Shown in pieces: positions 1 to 5,775 of a stretch of 6,255 nucleotides of DNA (position 1 is the stretch's first letter; every line of letters starts with the position of its first letter). The stretch is taken from the NCBI GenBank assembly GCA_964393335.1, contig CAYMTN010000284.1, forward strand, positions 1 to 6,255, given 5' to 3'. Made by a program: the position numbers and the translations under genes. Origin of the DNA: CAYMTN01 sp964393335. GTDB taxonomy: Bacteria; Chloroflexota; Anaerolineae; Aggregatilineales; Aggregatilineaceae. A model generated the notes under the pieces. It saw nothing but the letters and a program-made list of their open reading frames with translations. It did not search any database and was not told where the DNA came from.

Positions 1-2
1 AT

Positions 3-491
3 TACCAGCACCGCCTGTTCCCTTACCTCAAGCGCATGGACGACCGGCGGCCCGCTCTTTTGATGGGCGATCAAACGGCCCGCTGGCGCTGGACGCGTGG
101 CTACGTCGAGAATATCGCCGCTGCGATAGCGCTGGCCGTGATCGATCCGCGCGCCCTGGGACGCGTGTATAACCTGGGCGAAGCGGTCGCGCTCTCGACC
201 GCCGACTGGATTCGCGCGATTGCCGAGATCGCCGGGTGGAACGGGCAGATCATCGCTGCGCCCGACTACCAGCTCCCCGAAGAGATGAAATCACGCGCCG
301 GGCTGGACCAACAACTGGTGACCGATACCTCGCGCATCCGGATCGAACTCGGCTACGACCCGCCGGTATCCCACCGGGCCGGGCTGTGGCGTACCATCGC
401 GTGGGAGCGCGCGCACCCGCCCGATCCCGTCGATCTATCCGAATTTGACTACGCGACCGAAGACGCGATCATCGCGCGGCTGATGTCGTAG
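3..491 (+). CDS. NAD-dependent epimerase/dehydratase, C-terminal part (5' end outside window)
   Basis: The frame is open from the first bases of the window, so the gene begins upstream; the Met at 36 is internal. What is visible is about 162 residues matching the C-terminal, substrate-binding half of extended short-chain dehydrogenases that act on nucleotide sugars or similar substrates. The segment WRWTRGYVENIAAAIALAV carries the Arg/Tyr-Val pattern that usually precedes the last helix pair. It is followed by GRVYNLGE, the typical strand-turn of this family, and then by a Trp-Ile helix (STADWIRAIAEIAGW). The Rossmann domain with the Gly-rich NAD loop and the Tyr-x3-Lys active site is not in the window, so cofactor and substrate cannot be assigned. 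The last 23 bases overlap the end of the convergent acetyltransferase gene. I am fairly sure of the family but not of the reaction. Confidence 0.8.
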   Translation, partial: YQHRLFPYLKRMDDRRPALLMGDQTARWRWTRGYVENIAAAIALAVIDPRALGRVYNLGEAVALSTADWIRAIAEIAGWNGQIIAAPDYQLPEEMKSRAGLDQQLVTDTSRIRIELGYDPPVSHRAGLWRTIAWERAHPPDPVDLSEFDYATEDAIIARLMS

Positions 492-918
492 GCGCGCGCC
501 CGGCCAGCGATTTTTGCATGAACAGACGGCTGTGACCGGGCGGCATATCGTCAAGCTGCCCGTACACGGTATACCCCAGCTTGCGGTAAAAATCGGGCGC
601 TTGAAAACTCATCGTGTCCAGGTGCGCCGCGTGACAGCCGCGCTCGATGGCGATCTGCTCGGCCATGCCCACCAGGCGGCTACCTGCGCCCTGCCCACGC
701 AAACTCTCGTCCAGCCACAGAATCTTGATGAACAGCCAGTCCCAGTACGTGCCGCCGATCAGGCCGCCGCGCAGCGTGCCGTCGTCATCGCGCACGGTGA
801 TCACCAGCGGCGTGAACGCGCCAGGCCGCCCGGTGTGGGACGCGTTGAACTCCGCGAGTCCCTGGCCTACGGCGGCGAGATCGTCCTCGTGTGGGTGATC
901 CTCAACCGTGATCTGCAT
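469..918 (-). CDS. GNAT family N-acetyltransferase
   Basis: The product is a 149-residue protein of the GCN5-related acetyltransferase fold, which moves acetyl from acetyl-CoA to an amine; the substrate is unknown. Residues 74-79 (RGQGAG) are the acetyl-CoA pyrophosphate-binding motif A (R/Q-x-x-G-x-G/A), preceded by strand beta-4 (WLFIKILWLD) and followed by its helix. FYRKLGYTVYGQLDD (110-124) and PPGHSRLFMQKSL form the usual C-terminal end, with the common late FY-x-K-x-GY element. The reading frame is open to 1137, but I chose the ATG at 918. Homology-like sequence begins there, and AGGAGAGG lies 6 nt before it on the minus strand. The upstream extension is low-complexity Gly/Ala/Pro and crosses the promoter. 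The length is normal for a single-domain GNAT. The gene is divergent from the kinase gene and convergent with the epimerase gene. Confidence 0.88.
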   Translation of the reverse strand: MQITVEDHPHEDDLAAVGQGLAEFNASHTGRPGAFTPLVITVRDDDGTLRGGLIGGTYWDWLFIKILWLDESLRGQGAGSRLVGMAEQIAIERGCHAAHLDTMSFQAPDFYRKLGYTVYGQLDDMPPGHSRLFMQKSLAGRAPTTSAAR

Positions 919-955
919 GGTGATCCTCTCCTGGTATGTGCCTGTCGCGCTCCAT

Positions 956-961
956 AGTATA
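956..961 (-). promoter_or_regulatory. Putative -10 box of the acetyltransferase gene
   Basis: On the minus strand this reads TATACT, five of six matches to TATAAT. It lies 37 nt before the ATG, leaving a 5' UTR of about 30 nt that holds the strong ribosome site. No good -35 box is seen 16-18 nt upstream (best is GTGCCC), so this is only a suggestion. Confidence 0.35.
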
Positions 962-1096
962 GGATCGATTCCGCGAACGGGCACGCGCCCCGGCGCGCCG
1001 GGTGGCGCTTGCGCTCCGCCGCCGCCGCAATTACCATACATGGCAGTATTCGCGCCTGTGAACCCGGCCAGCAGTTGCGTTAGGCGGCACCACGTC

Positions 1097-2005
1097 ATGT
1101 ACAAAGTCAATGTGTCCATTCCGGCGGTCAGCACCAACGTTGGCCCCGGTTACGATGTCCTGGGCCTGGCGCTCAACCTGCGCAATGTCGTGGAGATGAG
1201 CCTGAGCACCACCGACCGGCTGATCGTCGAGACGCACGGCGAAGGTGAGGACGCGCTGCCCGCTAATTACCACCATCCCGCCGTGCGCGCCGCGATCAAA
1301 CTTTTCCAACGGCTGGAGCAGGCTCCGGCCGGGCTGACCGTGCGCTGCACCAATCACATCCCGCTGGACGTGGGCTTGAGCGCGCGCGCGACGCTGTCAG
1401 TCGGCGGGCTGGTCGCGGCCAATAACCTGCTCGGCAGCCCCTTTAGCCACGACGAACTGACCGGCATGGCCGCCGAACTGACCAACCAGCCGGAAGCGGT
1501 CGTCACCGCCATGCGCGGCGGATTGGGCGTGTGCAGCAGCGGGCCGGATGGGCTGCTGTTCCGCGCGGTGGAGATCACGCCGCTGCGTGTGGTAGTCGTG
1601 CTGCCCCTGCTGCCCGAGTACCGGCCCCGCCGCCGTGAGGACCTGCCGGCGACCGTGCGCATGGCCGACGCCGTTTTTAACATGGGCCACACGGCGCTGT
1701 TGATCGAGGCGCTGCGCGAAGGCGACGTCCGGCTGCTGCGCCGCGCCATCGAAGACCGGCTGCACGAACCGCACCGCCGCGACGCGATCCCCGGCTACGG
1801 GGCCGTTGTCGCCGCCGCCAAAGAAACGGGCGCGATTGCCGTGACGCTGTGCGGCGCAGGTCCGGCGCTGATGGCGTTCGCCACCTTCAACCACCAAAGC
1901 ATCGAAAGCGCGATGCACGGCGCATTCCGCGCGGTGGGCGTCGAGTCGCAAACATGGTCGCTCAGCAACGACCTGCAAGGCGTCGTGATCAGCGTCGTCG
2001 AGTGA
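1097..2005 (+). CDS. Homoserine kinase-family GHMP protein with degenerate ATP-binding motif
   Basis: The product is 302 residues, the normal length for ThrB, which phosphorylates homoserine with ATP in the cytosol during threonine synthesis. Family signatures are clear. They include PAVSTNVGPGYDVLGLAL (9-26, motif 1 with Asn14 and Asp20), GGLVAANNLLG (103-113), the GGLGV strand, RREDLP (179-184), DRLHEPHR (220-227), IPG (231-233), and LCGAGPALMAF (251-261, motif 3). Two catalytic stretches are abnormal. The ATP loop, normally P-x3-G-L-G-S-S-A, reads PLDVGLSARAT (89-99), losing the Gly-Ser-Ser. The HPDN motif reads QPEA (131-134), although the nearby Glu127 is kept. It may be an altered kinase or a non-kinase paralogue, so I do not assign thrB. 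The frame is open back to 908, but similarity starts at MYKVNVSIP. The upstream site is weak (AGGCGG, about 10 nt before the ATG). A weak promoter match (TTGCGC, 17 nt, TACCAT; 1009-1037) lies upstream. Confidence 0.85.
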   Translation: MYKVNVSIPAVSTNVGPGYDVLGLALNLRNVVEMSLSTTDRLIVETHGEGEDALPANYHHPAVRAAIKLFQRLEQAPAGLTVRCTNHIPLDVGLSARATLSVGGLVAANNLLGSPFSHDELTGMAAELTNQPEAVVTAMRGGLGVCSSGPDGLLFRAVEITPLRVVVVLPLLPEYRPRRREDLPATVRMADAVFNMGHTALLIEALREGDVRLLRRAIEDRLHEPHRRDAIPGYGAVVAAAKETGAIAVTLCGAGPALMAFATFNHQSIESAMHGAFRAVGVESQTWSLSNDLQGVVISVVE

Positions 2006-2123
2006 GCGGCGGACGCGTCCCGGCCCTGATGGCGTTGGCACAATGGGCTTTCGTAGAGGCGGCAAACACCCCTACCGCTAACCGCTGAAAGCTGATCGCT
2101 CTATTCACAGAAAGGACCCCGGC

Positions 2124-2486
2124 ATGATCGAACCAGTCAACCTGACGGCGAAATTCGCGCTGTTTGACGATCTGTGGAATCCACGCATCGCAGGCGAACT
2201 CAACGACTCCTACGTCAAGCTGGCGAAAATCCAGGGGGAATTCGTGTGGCACCACCACGCGGACGAAGACGAGCTGTTCCTGGTGATCAAGGGGCGGCTG
2301 TTGATGCAGTTGCGCGACGGCGAGCGCTGGATCGAAGAGGGCGAATTCATCATCATCCCGCGCGGCGTCGAGCACCGCCCCGTCGCGCCGCAGGAATGCC
2401 ACATCCTGCTGCTGGAACCGAAGACGACGCTCAATACCGGCAACGTACAGGACGAGCGCACCGTCAGCGAGAACCAGTGGATTTGA
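2124..2486 (+). CDS. Single-domain cupin protein
   Basis: The product is a complete 120-residue small cupin, a beta-barrel that normally holds one divalent metal. Motif 1 runs from Gly38 through His43, His45 and Glu50 to Gly57 (H-x-H-x4-E). Motif 2 runs Gly73, Pro79, Gly81 and His84. The three His and one Glu needed for metal binding are therefore all present. The sequence EDELFLVIKGRLLMQL and IIIPRGVEHRP are typical of the mannose-6-phosphate isomerase-like cupins, but nothing defines a substrate. It could be an isomerase, a dioxygenase-like enzyme or a ligand sensor. The ATG is supported by AAAGGA at 2111-2116, 7 nt upstream. It follows the kinase gene by 118 bp on the same strand with no clear terminator between them, so read-through is possible. 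Confidence 0.88.
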   Translation: MIEPVNLTAKFALFDDLWNPRIAGELNDSYVKLAKIQGEFVWHHHADEDELFLVIKGRLLMQLRDGERWIEEGEFIIIPRGVEHRPVAPQECHILLLEPKTTLNTGNVQDERTVSENQWI

Positions 2487-2512
2487 TCGTGATCCCGGTT
2501 TCCACGAATGTA

Positions 2513-2542
2513 TTGGCAGCAAGCTGAGGGCATGATTAGAAT
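2513..2542 (+). promoter_or_regulatory. Sigma-70-type promoter of the secreted protein gene
   Basis: TTGGCA (2513-2518) and TAGAAT (2537-2542) are each five of six matches to the -35 and -10 consensus, separated by 18 nt. They sit in a locally AT-richer gap right after the cupin gene. Transcription would start near 2549 and give a leader of about 75 nt. Confidence 0.5.
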
Positions 2543-2550
2543 CAGTGATA

Positions 2551-2582
2551 CAGTATGGATACGATCGTCTATAGCTATACTG
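2551..2582 (+). promoter_or_regulatory. Palindrome cluster with a second possible -10 box
   Basis: CAGTAT (2551-2556) and ATACTG (2577-2582) form an inverted repeat around a 20-nt centre. Within it lie the perfect palindromes ACGATCGT (2561-2568) and TATAGCTATA (2570-2579). TATACT at 2576-2581 also matches a -10 box five of six but has no good -35. This could be an operator or leader structure for the secreted protein gene, but short AT-rich palindromes also arise by chance. Confidence 0.3.
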
Positions 2583-2624
2583 AGTTTCGACGGTATGCGT
2601 CATGAGATGTTTAGGAGGGTTAAG

Positions 2625-3389
2625 ATGTTTCACAAACGTGGATTAATGATGGCAAGTGCCTTTGTGCTCGTGGCAGTCTTATTTGTGCCCGTTCTTTCGT
2701 TTGCGCCGGGTATTTCGCCCGCCCATGCCGGGCTTCACCAGACGTTCACCGGCACTATCACCAGTGGCGCCGATTACGATCTGTACGCTGTGAATCTGGG
2801 GATGGGCTGGAATATCGTCGCTACGCTGGTCTGCGCCGAAATCGCGCCCGGCAACCGCCCGCTCGACCCGGTGCTGTCGGTCTATTACCCCGGCAGCGAT
2901 CCGTCCAATCCGGGAGACTATGATCAGTATGACGACGATGGTTTCGGCACCTACTACGATCCAAACGGCGTGAACTGCAATGCGTTTGCCAGCTCGCGGG
3001 TCATCTTCACGACTCCGGTTTCTGGCACCTACACGTTCCGCGCGGACGGCTACAGCGATGCAACCGGCCCCTACATCCTGACGATCAGCGACAACACGGC
3101 AGGTGGCTGTGACACGAGGATGGTGATTCCGTCGACAGCGGTGGGTGGCACGTTCGTGAGCGATGCCCTGCTCTACTCGGAACCCGGCAATCCCATCTCC
3201 CCGGCCTTGACGATGACAGCCGGCAAGTCGGCCCTGGTGCTCGGCGTGGACACCAGCGGCCAGTACTACGAGATTCTATGGGTCTGCTCGTATCTCTGGG
3301 TGCCCAGGGACAGCATGGGGCCGAACTACGACGCCGTATGGGGTGGCAGACCGCTGCCCACGAATGTCATCACCGCCACCGGTAAATAG
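2625..3389 (+). CDS. Secreted protein with PPC-like beta-sandwich and C-terminal Trp/Tyr module
   Basis: The product is 254 residues. Residues 1-35 form a Sec signal peptide: basic start (HKR), hydrophobic core ASAFVLVAVLFVPVLSF, and cleavage after AHA (33-35). Residues about 38-156 resemble the bacterial pre-peptidase C-terminal domain. They show FTGTITSGADYDLYAVNL, then LDPVLSVYYPG, an acidic YDQYDDDGFG turn that could bind calcium, and SGTYTFRADGYSDATGPYILTIS. Residues about 162-254 form a second module with YYEILWVCSYLWVP (214-227) and MGPNYDAVWGGRPLPT (231-246), an SH3-like look I associate with Chloroflexota exoproteins. Four Cys (70, 118, 162, 221) could form two disulfides. No protease or other catalytic domain is attached. 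The frame opens earlier, at 2508, but AGGAGG at 2613-2618, 6 nt before this ATG, and the signal peptide fix the start. The role is unknown; binding to a surface or polymer is an inference. Confidence 0.82.
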   Translation: MFHKRGLMMASAFVLVAVLFVPVLSFAPGISPAHAGLHQTFTGTITSGADYDLYAVNLGMGWNIVATLVCAEIAPGNRPLDPVLSVYYPGSDPSNPGDYDQYDDDGFGTYYDPNGVNCNAFASSRVIFTTPVSGTYTFRADGYSDATGPYILTISDNTAGGCDTRMVIPSTAVGGTFVSDALLYSEPGNPISPALTMTAGKSALVLGVDTSGQYYEILWVCSYLWVPRDSMGPNYDAVWGGRPLPTNVITATGK

Positions 3390-3430
3390 CGGCGCGTCGG
3401 GCCGCATACTCCGCCCTACTGCGTTTTCTC

Positions 3431-3439
3431 TGATATAAT
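3431..3439 (+). promoter_or_regulatory. Extended -10 promoter of the nucleotidyltransferase operon
   Basis: TGATATAAT is a perfect extended -10 element (TG, one base, TATAAT), preceded by a T-rich stretch. No -35 is visible at the usual distance (CCGCCC), which is tolerable for an extended -10. Transcription would start near 3446, leaving a leader of about 110 to 180 nt depending on the start codon. Confidence 0.55.
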
Positions 3440-3459
3440 CCGGTAAGCAATCAACACTC

Positions 3460-3488
3460 CGGGGAGAGGGCCGTTGGTCCTTTCCCCG
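3460..3488 (+). promoter_or_regulatory. Leader hairpin before the nucleotidyltransferase gene
   Basis: CGGGGAGAGG (3460-3469) pairs with CCTTTCCCCG (3479-3488) over 10 base pairs, with one G-U, around a 9-nt loop. It begins about 15 nt after the likely transcription start. A smaller hairpin, AACCC (3523-3527) with GGGTT (3534-3538), follows and is trailed by ATTTT, resembling a weak terminator or attenuator. I do not recognise a known riboswitch class here. Confidence 0.4.
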
Positions 3489-3625
3489 AAAAGCGTCCTA
3501 CAGGCAGCCACTCCTGGCACACAACCCCCTGACGGGTTATTTTGGGTTTGACCATGAATGATGAACTTCGCGCGCGGCTGGGCTGCTGGTCGCCGTGCGC
3601 GACGCAGGAAAGGAAACCAGGACTG

Positions 3626-4447
3626 GTGCATAATCCGAACCCGGCTCCAACCCCCTACCCGGACCTTAACGCTGTCCTGCGGGAACTCATCAGCAGCATG
3701 CAAACGATCCTTGGCGCGAACTTCATCGGAGCCTACTTACAAGGCTCGTTCGCGGTGGGTGATTTCGACGAACACAGCGACGTGGATTGGATCGTCGCCA
3801 CCAAAGACGAGCTGAGCACGCCAGAAGTCGAGGCGTTGCAAGTGATGCACCCCCGCGTCCGCACCCTGGATAACCCCTGGGCGCAGCACCTCGAAGGCTC
3901 GTATTTTCCGCTGGACGTGCTGCGCGACCATACGCAGGCGGGCCGCCCGCTGTGGTACCTCGATCATGGCAGTTACACGTTGATCCGCTCGGATCACTGC
4001 AATACCGTGCTGGTGCGCTGGGTGGTGCGTGATTGTGGCGTCCCACTGGCGGGACCGGACCCGGCGACGCTGGTCGATCCGATCCCGGTCCGCAGGCTGC
4101 GCCAGACGATCCTGGCGACCATTTGTGACTGGGGCCAGGACATTCTTGACAATCCGGCCCGGTACAATAACCGCTTCTACCAGGCGTTCATCGTCCTGAA
4201 CTACTGCCGGATGCTGCACGACCTGCGCAATGGCTGTCCCGGTTCCAAACTCGCGGGCGCGACCTGGGCAAAAAAGACTCTCGACCCGGCATGGCGCGAC
4301 CTCATCGACCGGGCCTGGGAAACACGGCGCGATGCGACGATTCACCAGCCTGCCGACCCGGCAGATTATGCGGCGACGCTCGATTTTGTGCGCTTCATCA
4401 TGGACGAGAGCAGGCAGTATGCCGCCGCGCACGACCTTCTACCGTAA
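3626..4447 (+). CDS. AadA-like nucleotidyltransferase (aminoglycoside adenylyltransferase family)
   Basis: The product is 273 residues, close to the usual length of AadA/ANT-type enzymes, which adenylylate aminoglycosides or other hydroxylated small molecules using ATP and Mg. The nucleotidyltransferase core is intact: YLQGSFAVGDFDEHSDVD (37-54), with the GS pair and the two metal-binding Asp (52 and 54). HLEGSYFP (88-95), then WYLDHGSYTLIRSDHCNT (110-127), and a helical C-terminal domain (YNNRFYQAFIVLNYCRMLH, 180-198) follow as in the AadA C-terminal domain. The frame is open from TTG 3542 and has an ATG at 3554. I prefer GTG 3626 because family-like sequence starts at HNPNP, AGGAAAGG lies upstream (11-12 nt, a bit far), and the longer N-terminus looks unrelated and has no ribosome site. 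Resistance is not proven; many environmental homologues have unknown substrates. Confidence 0.82.
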   Translation: MHNPNPAPTPYPDLNAVLRELISSMQTILGANFIGAYLQGSFAVGDFDEHSDVDWIVATKDELSTPEVEALQVMHPRVRTLDNPWAQHLEGSYFPLDVLRDHTQAGRPLWYLDHGSYTLIRSDHCNTVLVRWVVRDCGVPLAGPDPATLVDPIPVRRLRQTILATICDWGQDILDNPARYNNRFYQAFIVLNYCRMLHDLRNGCPGSKLAGATWAKKTLDPAWRDLIDRAWETRRDATIHQPADPADYAATLDFVRFIMDESRQYAAAHDLLP

Positions 4448-4457
4448 CCGGCGGCGT

Positions 4458-5711
4458 GTGCGTGACCGGCAACACTGGCCGCACGCCCATCGCATGCTGT
4501 TGATCGCCATCATCTGCGCCGTGATCGGCCTCGCGGCGTGTGATCCCGGCCTGGACGCCCCGCCGGACAGCGGCCTGCAAGCCGCCACGCTGCGCCCGAC
4601 ACAGCCCTCCCCGACGCCGGGACCTGCCTTCCCCACGCCAATCATCACGCCCGCCGCCCGCACCTGCTCCGACGACGAGATCGCCGCGACCCTGCGCCGC
4701 GTGCCGCCCTACCGGCCCGACGACAGCGTGCTCGGCATCGTCACCGGGGACGGATTCTCGATGGACGGGCAGCCGTTTGTCGTGCGCGGCGTGAACTACT
4801 ACCCGGCGTCGTATCCCTGGCAGCGCTTCAGCGACGCGCCGCTGGCGACCGTCGAGCGCGACTTCGCGCGGCTCAAAGGCGTACACGCCAACACCGTGCG
4901 CCTGTTTCTGTGGTACCCGCCGCTGTTCGTGTGTCCCGGTCACGGTGCGGTGCCGAACCCGGAGTCGATCGCGTGGCTGGATGCCGTGATCCGGCTCGCC
5001 AGCGCGTACAACCTGCGCGTGATCCTGACGTTGAATCACCTGCCGGACCTGATCGACCAGCCGCTGTATACCAGCGGGTCGGACGCGGCGCTGGCCCAAA
5101 CCGCCTACATCGTCACGCGCTACCGCACCGAGCCGACGATCCTCGCCTGGGACCTGCGCGACGCGGGCGACGCCGACTACACGCCCTCCGGCGACGATCC
5201 CGCGCCGTTCACGCGGGACACGGTGCTCGACTGGCTGGCCCGCACCGCCGCCGCCGTGCGCCAGATCGACCCGTACCACGCCATCACGGCGGGCTGGGCG
5301 CGCGACTCGGAGGCAACCATCGCGCTGGTGGACGTGGTCAGCTTGCAGGACGTGGGCCTGCTAGAAAACGGCGATCTCACCCTGCGCGAGCGAGTCGCCA
5401 GCCTGCGCGCGTACACGCCCAAGCCGCTGCTCTTGATCGCCACCGGCAGCAGCACGGCGGTGATCGACGACACGGCGCAGGCGCTGCGCCTGCGTGATAC
5501 GGTGCGCGCCGCCGAGGGCGATCACCTGGCCGGGTGGCTGGTGTGGACCATGGTCGATTTTGCGCCGGATGCCGCCTGCTGGCCGGACCCGTGCGCCGTT
5601 CCCGGCGCGATCCCGCCGGACGAAACGCGGCTGTTTTTCGGGCTGTGGCGCGTAGACGGATCGCGCAAGCCAGCCGCCAACGCGTTCGAAACGCTGGCCG
5701 CCGGGTCATGA
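4458..5711 (+). CDS. Lipoprotein with GH5-like barrel lacking catalytic glutamates
   Basis: With a GTG start the product is 417 residues. A lipoprotein signal (basic start with Arg and His, core MLLIAIICAVIGLAAC, lipobox LAAC with Cys28) leads into a Thr/Pro-rich linker (41-66). A GH5-type (beta/alpha)8 domain follows: GQPFVVRGVNYYPASYPW (104-121), ARLKGVHANTVRLFLWYPP (137-155), LRVILTLNHLPDL (186-198), RYRTEPTILAWDLRDAGD (221-238), GWLVWTMVDFAPD (359-371) and LFFGLWRVDGSRKPAANAF (392-410). Where active enzymes have Asn-Glu after AWDLR, this protein has Asp235-Ala236. Where they have the nucleophile Glu before an x-Gly, it has Ala328 (LLLIATGSST). It therefore looks like a non-hydrolytic surface protein. 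GTG 4458 lies 10 nt after the preceding stop, so coupling is likely. ATG 4494 would leave no charged n-region; ATG 4419, inside the upstream gene, is also possible. Confidence 0.8.
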   Translation: MRDRQHWPHAHRMLLIAIICAVIGLAACDPGLDAPPDSGLQAATLRPTQPSPTPGPAFPTPIITPAARTCSDDEIAATLRRVPPYRPDDSVLGIVTGDGFSMDGQPFVVRGVNYYPASYPWQRFSDAPLATVERDFARLKGVHANTVRLFLWYPPLFVCPGHGAVPNPESIAWLDAVIRLASAYNLRVILTLNHLPDLIDQPLYTSGSDAALAQTAYIVTRYRTEPTILAWDLRDAGDADYTPSGDDPAPFTRDTVLDWLARTAAAVRQIDPYHAITAGWARDSEATIALVDVVSLQDVGLLENGDLTLRERVASLRAYTPKPLLLIATGSSTAVIDDTAQALRLRDTVRAAEGDHLAGWLVWTMVDFAPDAACWPDPCAVPGAIPPDETRLFFGLWRVDGSRKPAANAFETLAAGS

Positions 5712-5729
5712 CGTTCGTCACGGTTTTTT
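5701..5729 (+). terminator. Possible weak Rho-independent terminator after the lipoprotein gene
   Basis: TGAC (5709-5712, containing the stop codon) pairs with GTCA (5717-5720) around GTTC. CCG (5701-5703) with CGG (5721-5723) can extend the stem past a 5-nt bulge. Six T residues (5724-5729) follow at once. The stem is short and bulged, so efficiency is doubtful, but position and T-tract fit the operon end. Confidence 0.4.
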
Positions 5730-5743
5730 ACTAATTTCATCAT

Positions 5744-5775
5744 CTAAATTGACTTATTTAGACAGGCTTGCTAAA
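5744..5775 (+). promoter_or_regulatory. Three alternating CTAAA half-sites, candidate operator of the Fe-S gene
   Basis: CTAAAT (5744-5749) and ATTTAG (5756-5761) form a perfect 6-6-6 inverted repeat. The second arm also pairs with CTAAA at 5771-5775, making a 19-bp dyad (5757-5775) in which seven of nine paired positions match. The array covers the -35 and spacer of the promoters here, a natural place for a repressor. An Fe-S-sensing Rrf2-type regulator is a possible owner, but the site is not one I can match to a named regulator. Confidence 0.45.

Noticed and set aside
908..1096. Extra 63 codons in frame upstream of the kinase-family gene
   Set aside because: This stretch crosses the acetyltransferase start and promoter and encodes Pro/Ala-rich sequence unlike the family. 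Similarity begins at the ATG at 1097.
919..1137. N-terminal extension of the acetyltransferase on the minus strand
   Set aside because: It is low-complexity, crosses the promoter and divergent gene start, and a strong ribosome site marks the ATG at 918.
1397..2065. Long minus-strand frame opposite the kinase-family gene
   Set aside because: It is a shadow frame opposite a well supported gene, with Arg/Gln/His-rich sequence and no recognisable domain.
2006..2123. Promoter or terminator between the kinase-family and cupin genes
   Set aside because: TTGGCA at 2035-2040 has no -10 at a proper distance, and the 10-bp palindrome GGACGCGTCC (2011-2020) has no loop or T-tract.
2487..2507. TCGTG/CACGA hairpin after the cupin gene as a terminator
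   Set aside because: Only five base pairs with an 11-nt loop and no following T-run.
3389..3427. GCGGC/GCCGC hairpin (3389-3405) and TTTT (3424-3427) as terminator of the secreted protein gene
   Set aside because: The T-tract is nearly 20 nt from the stem and belongs to the next promoter region; it is too weak to call.
4230..4457. Upstream extension of the lipoprotein frame
   Set aside because: It runs inside the nucleotidyltransferase gene in another frame; the lipoprotein signal begins near 4458.
4398..5279. Long open frame (293 codons) on the minus strand opposite the lipoprotein gene
   Set aside because: Arg/Gly/Val-rich translation typical of the reverse complement of GC-rich coding sequence; no motif or ribosome site.
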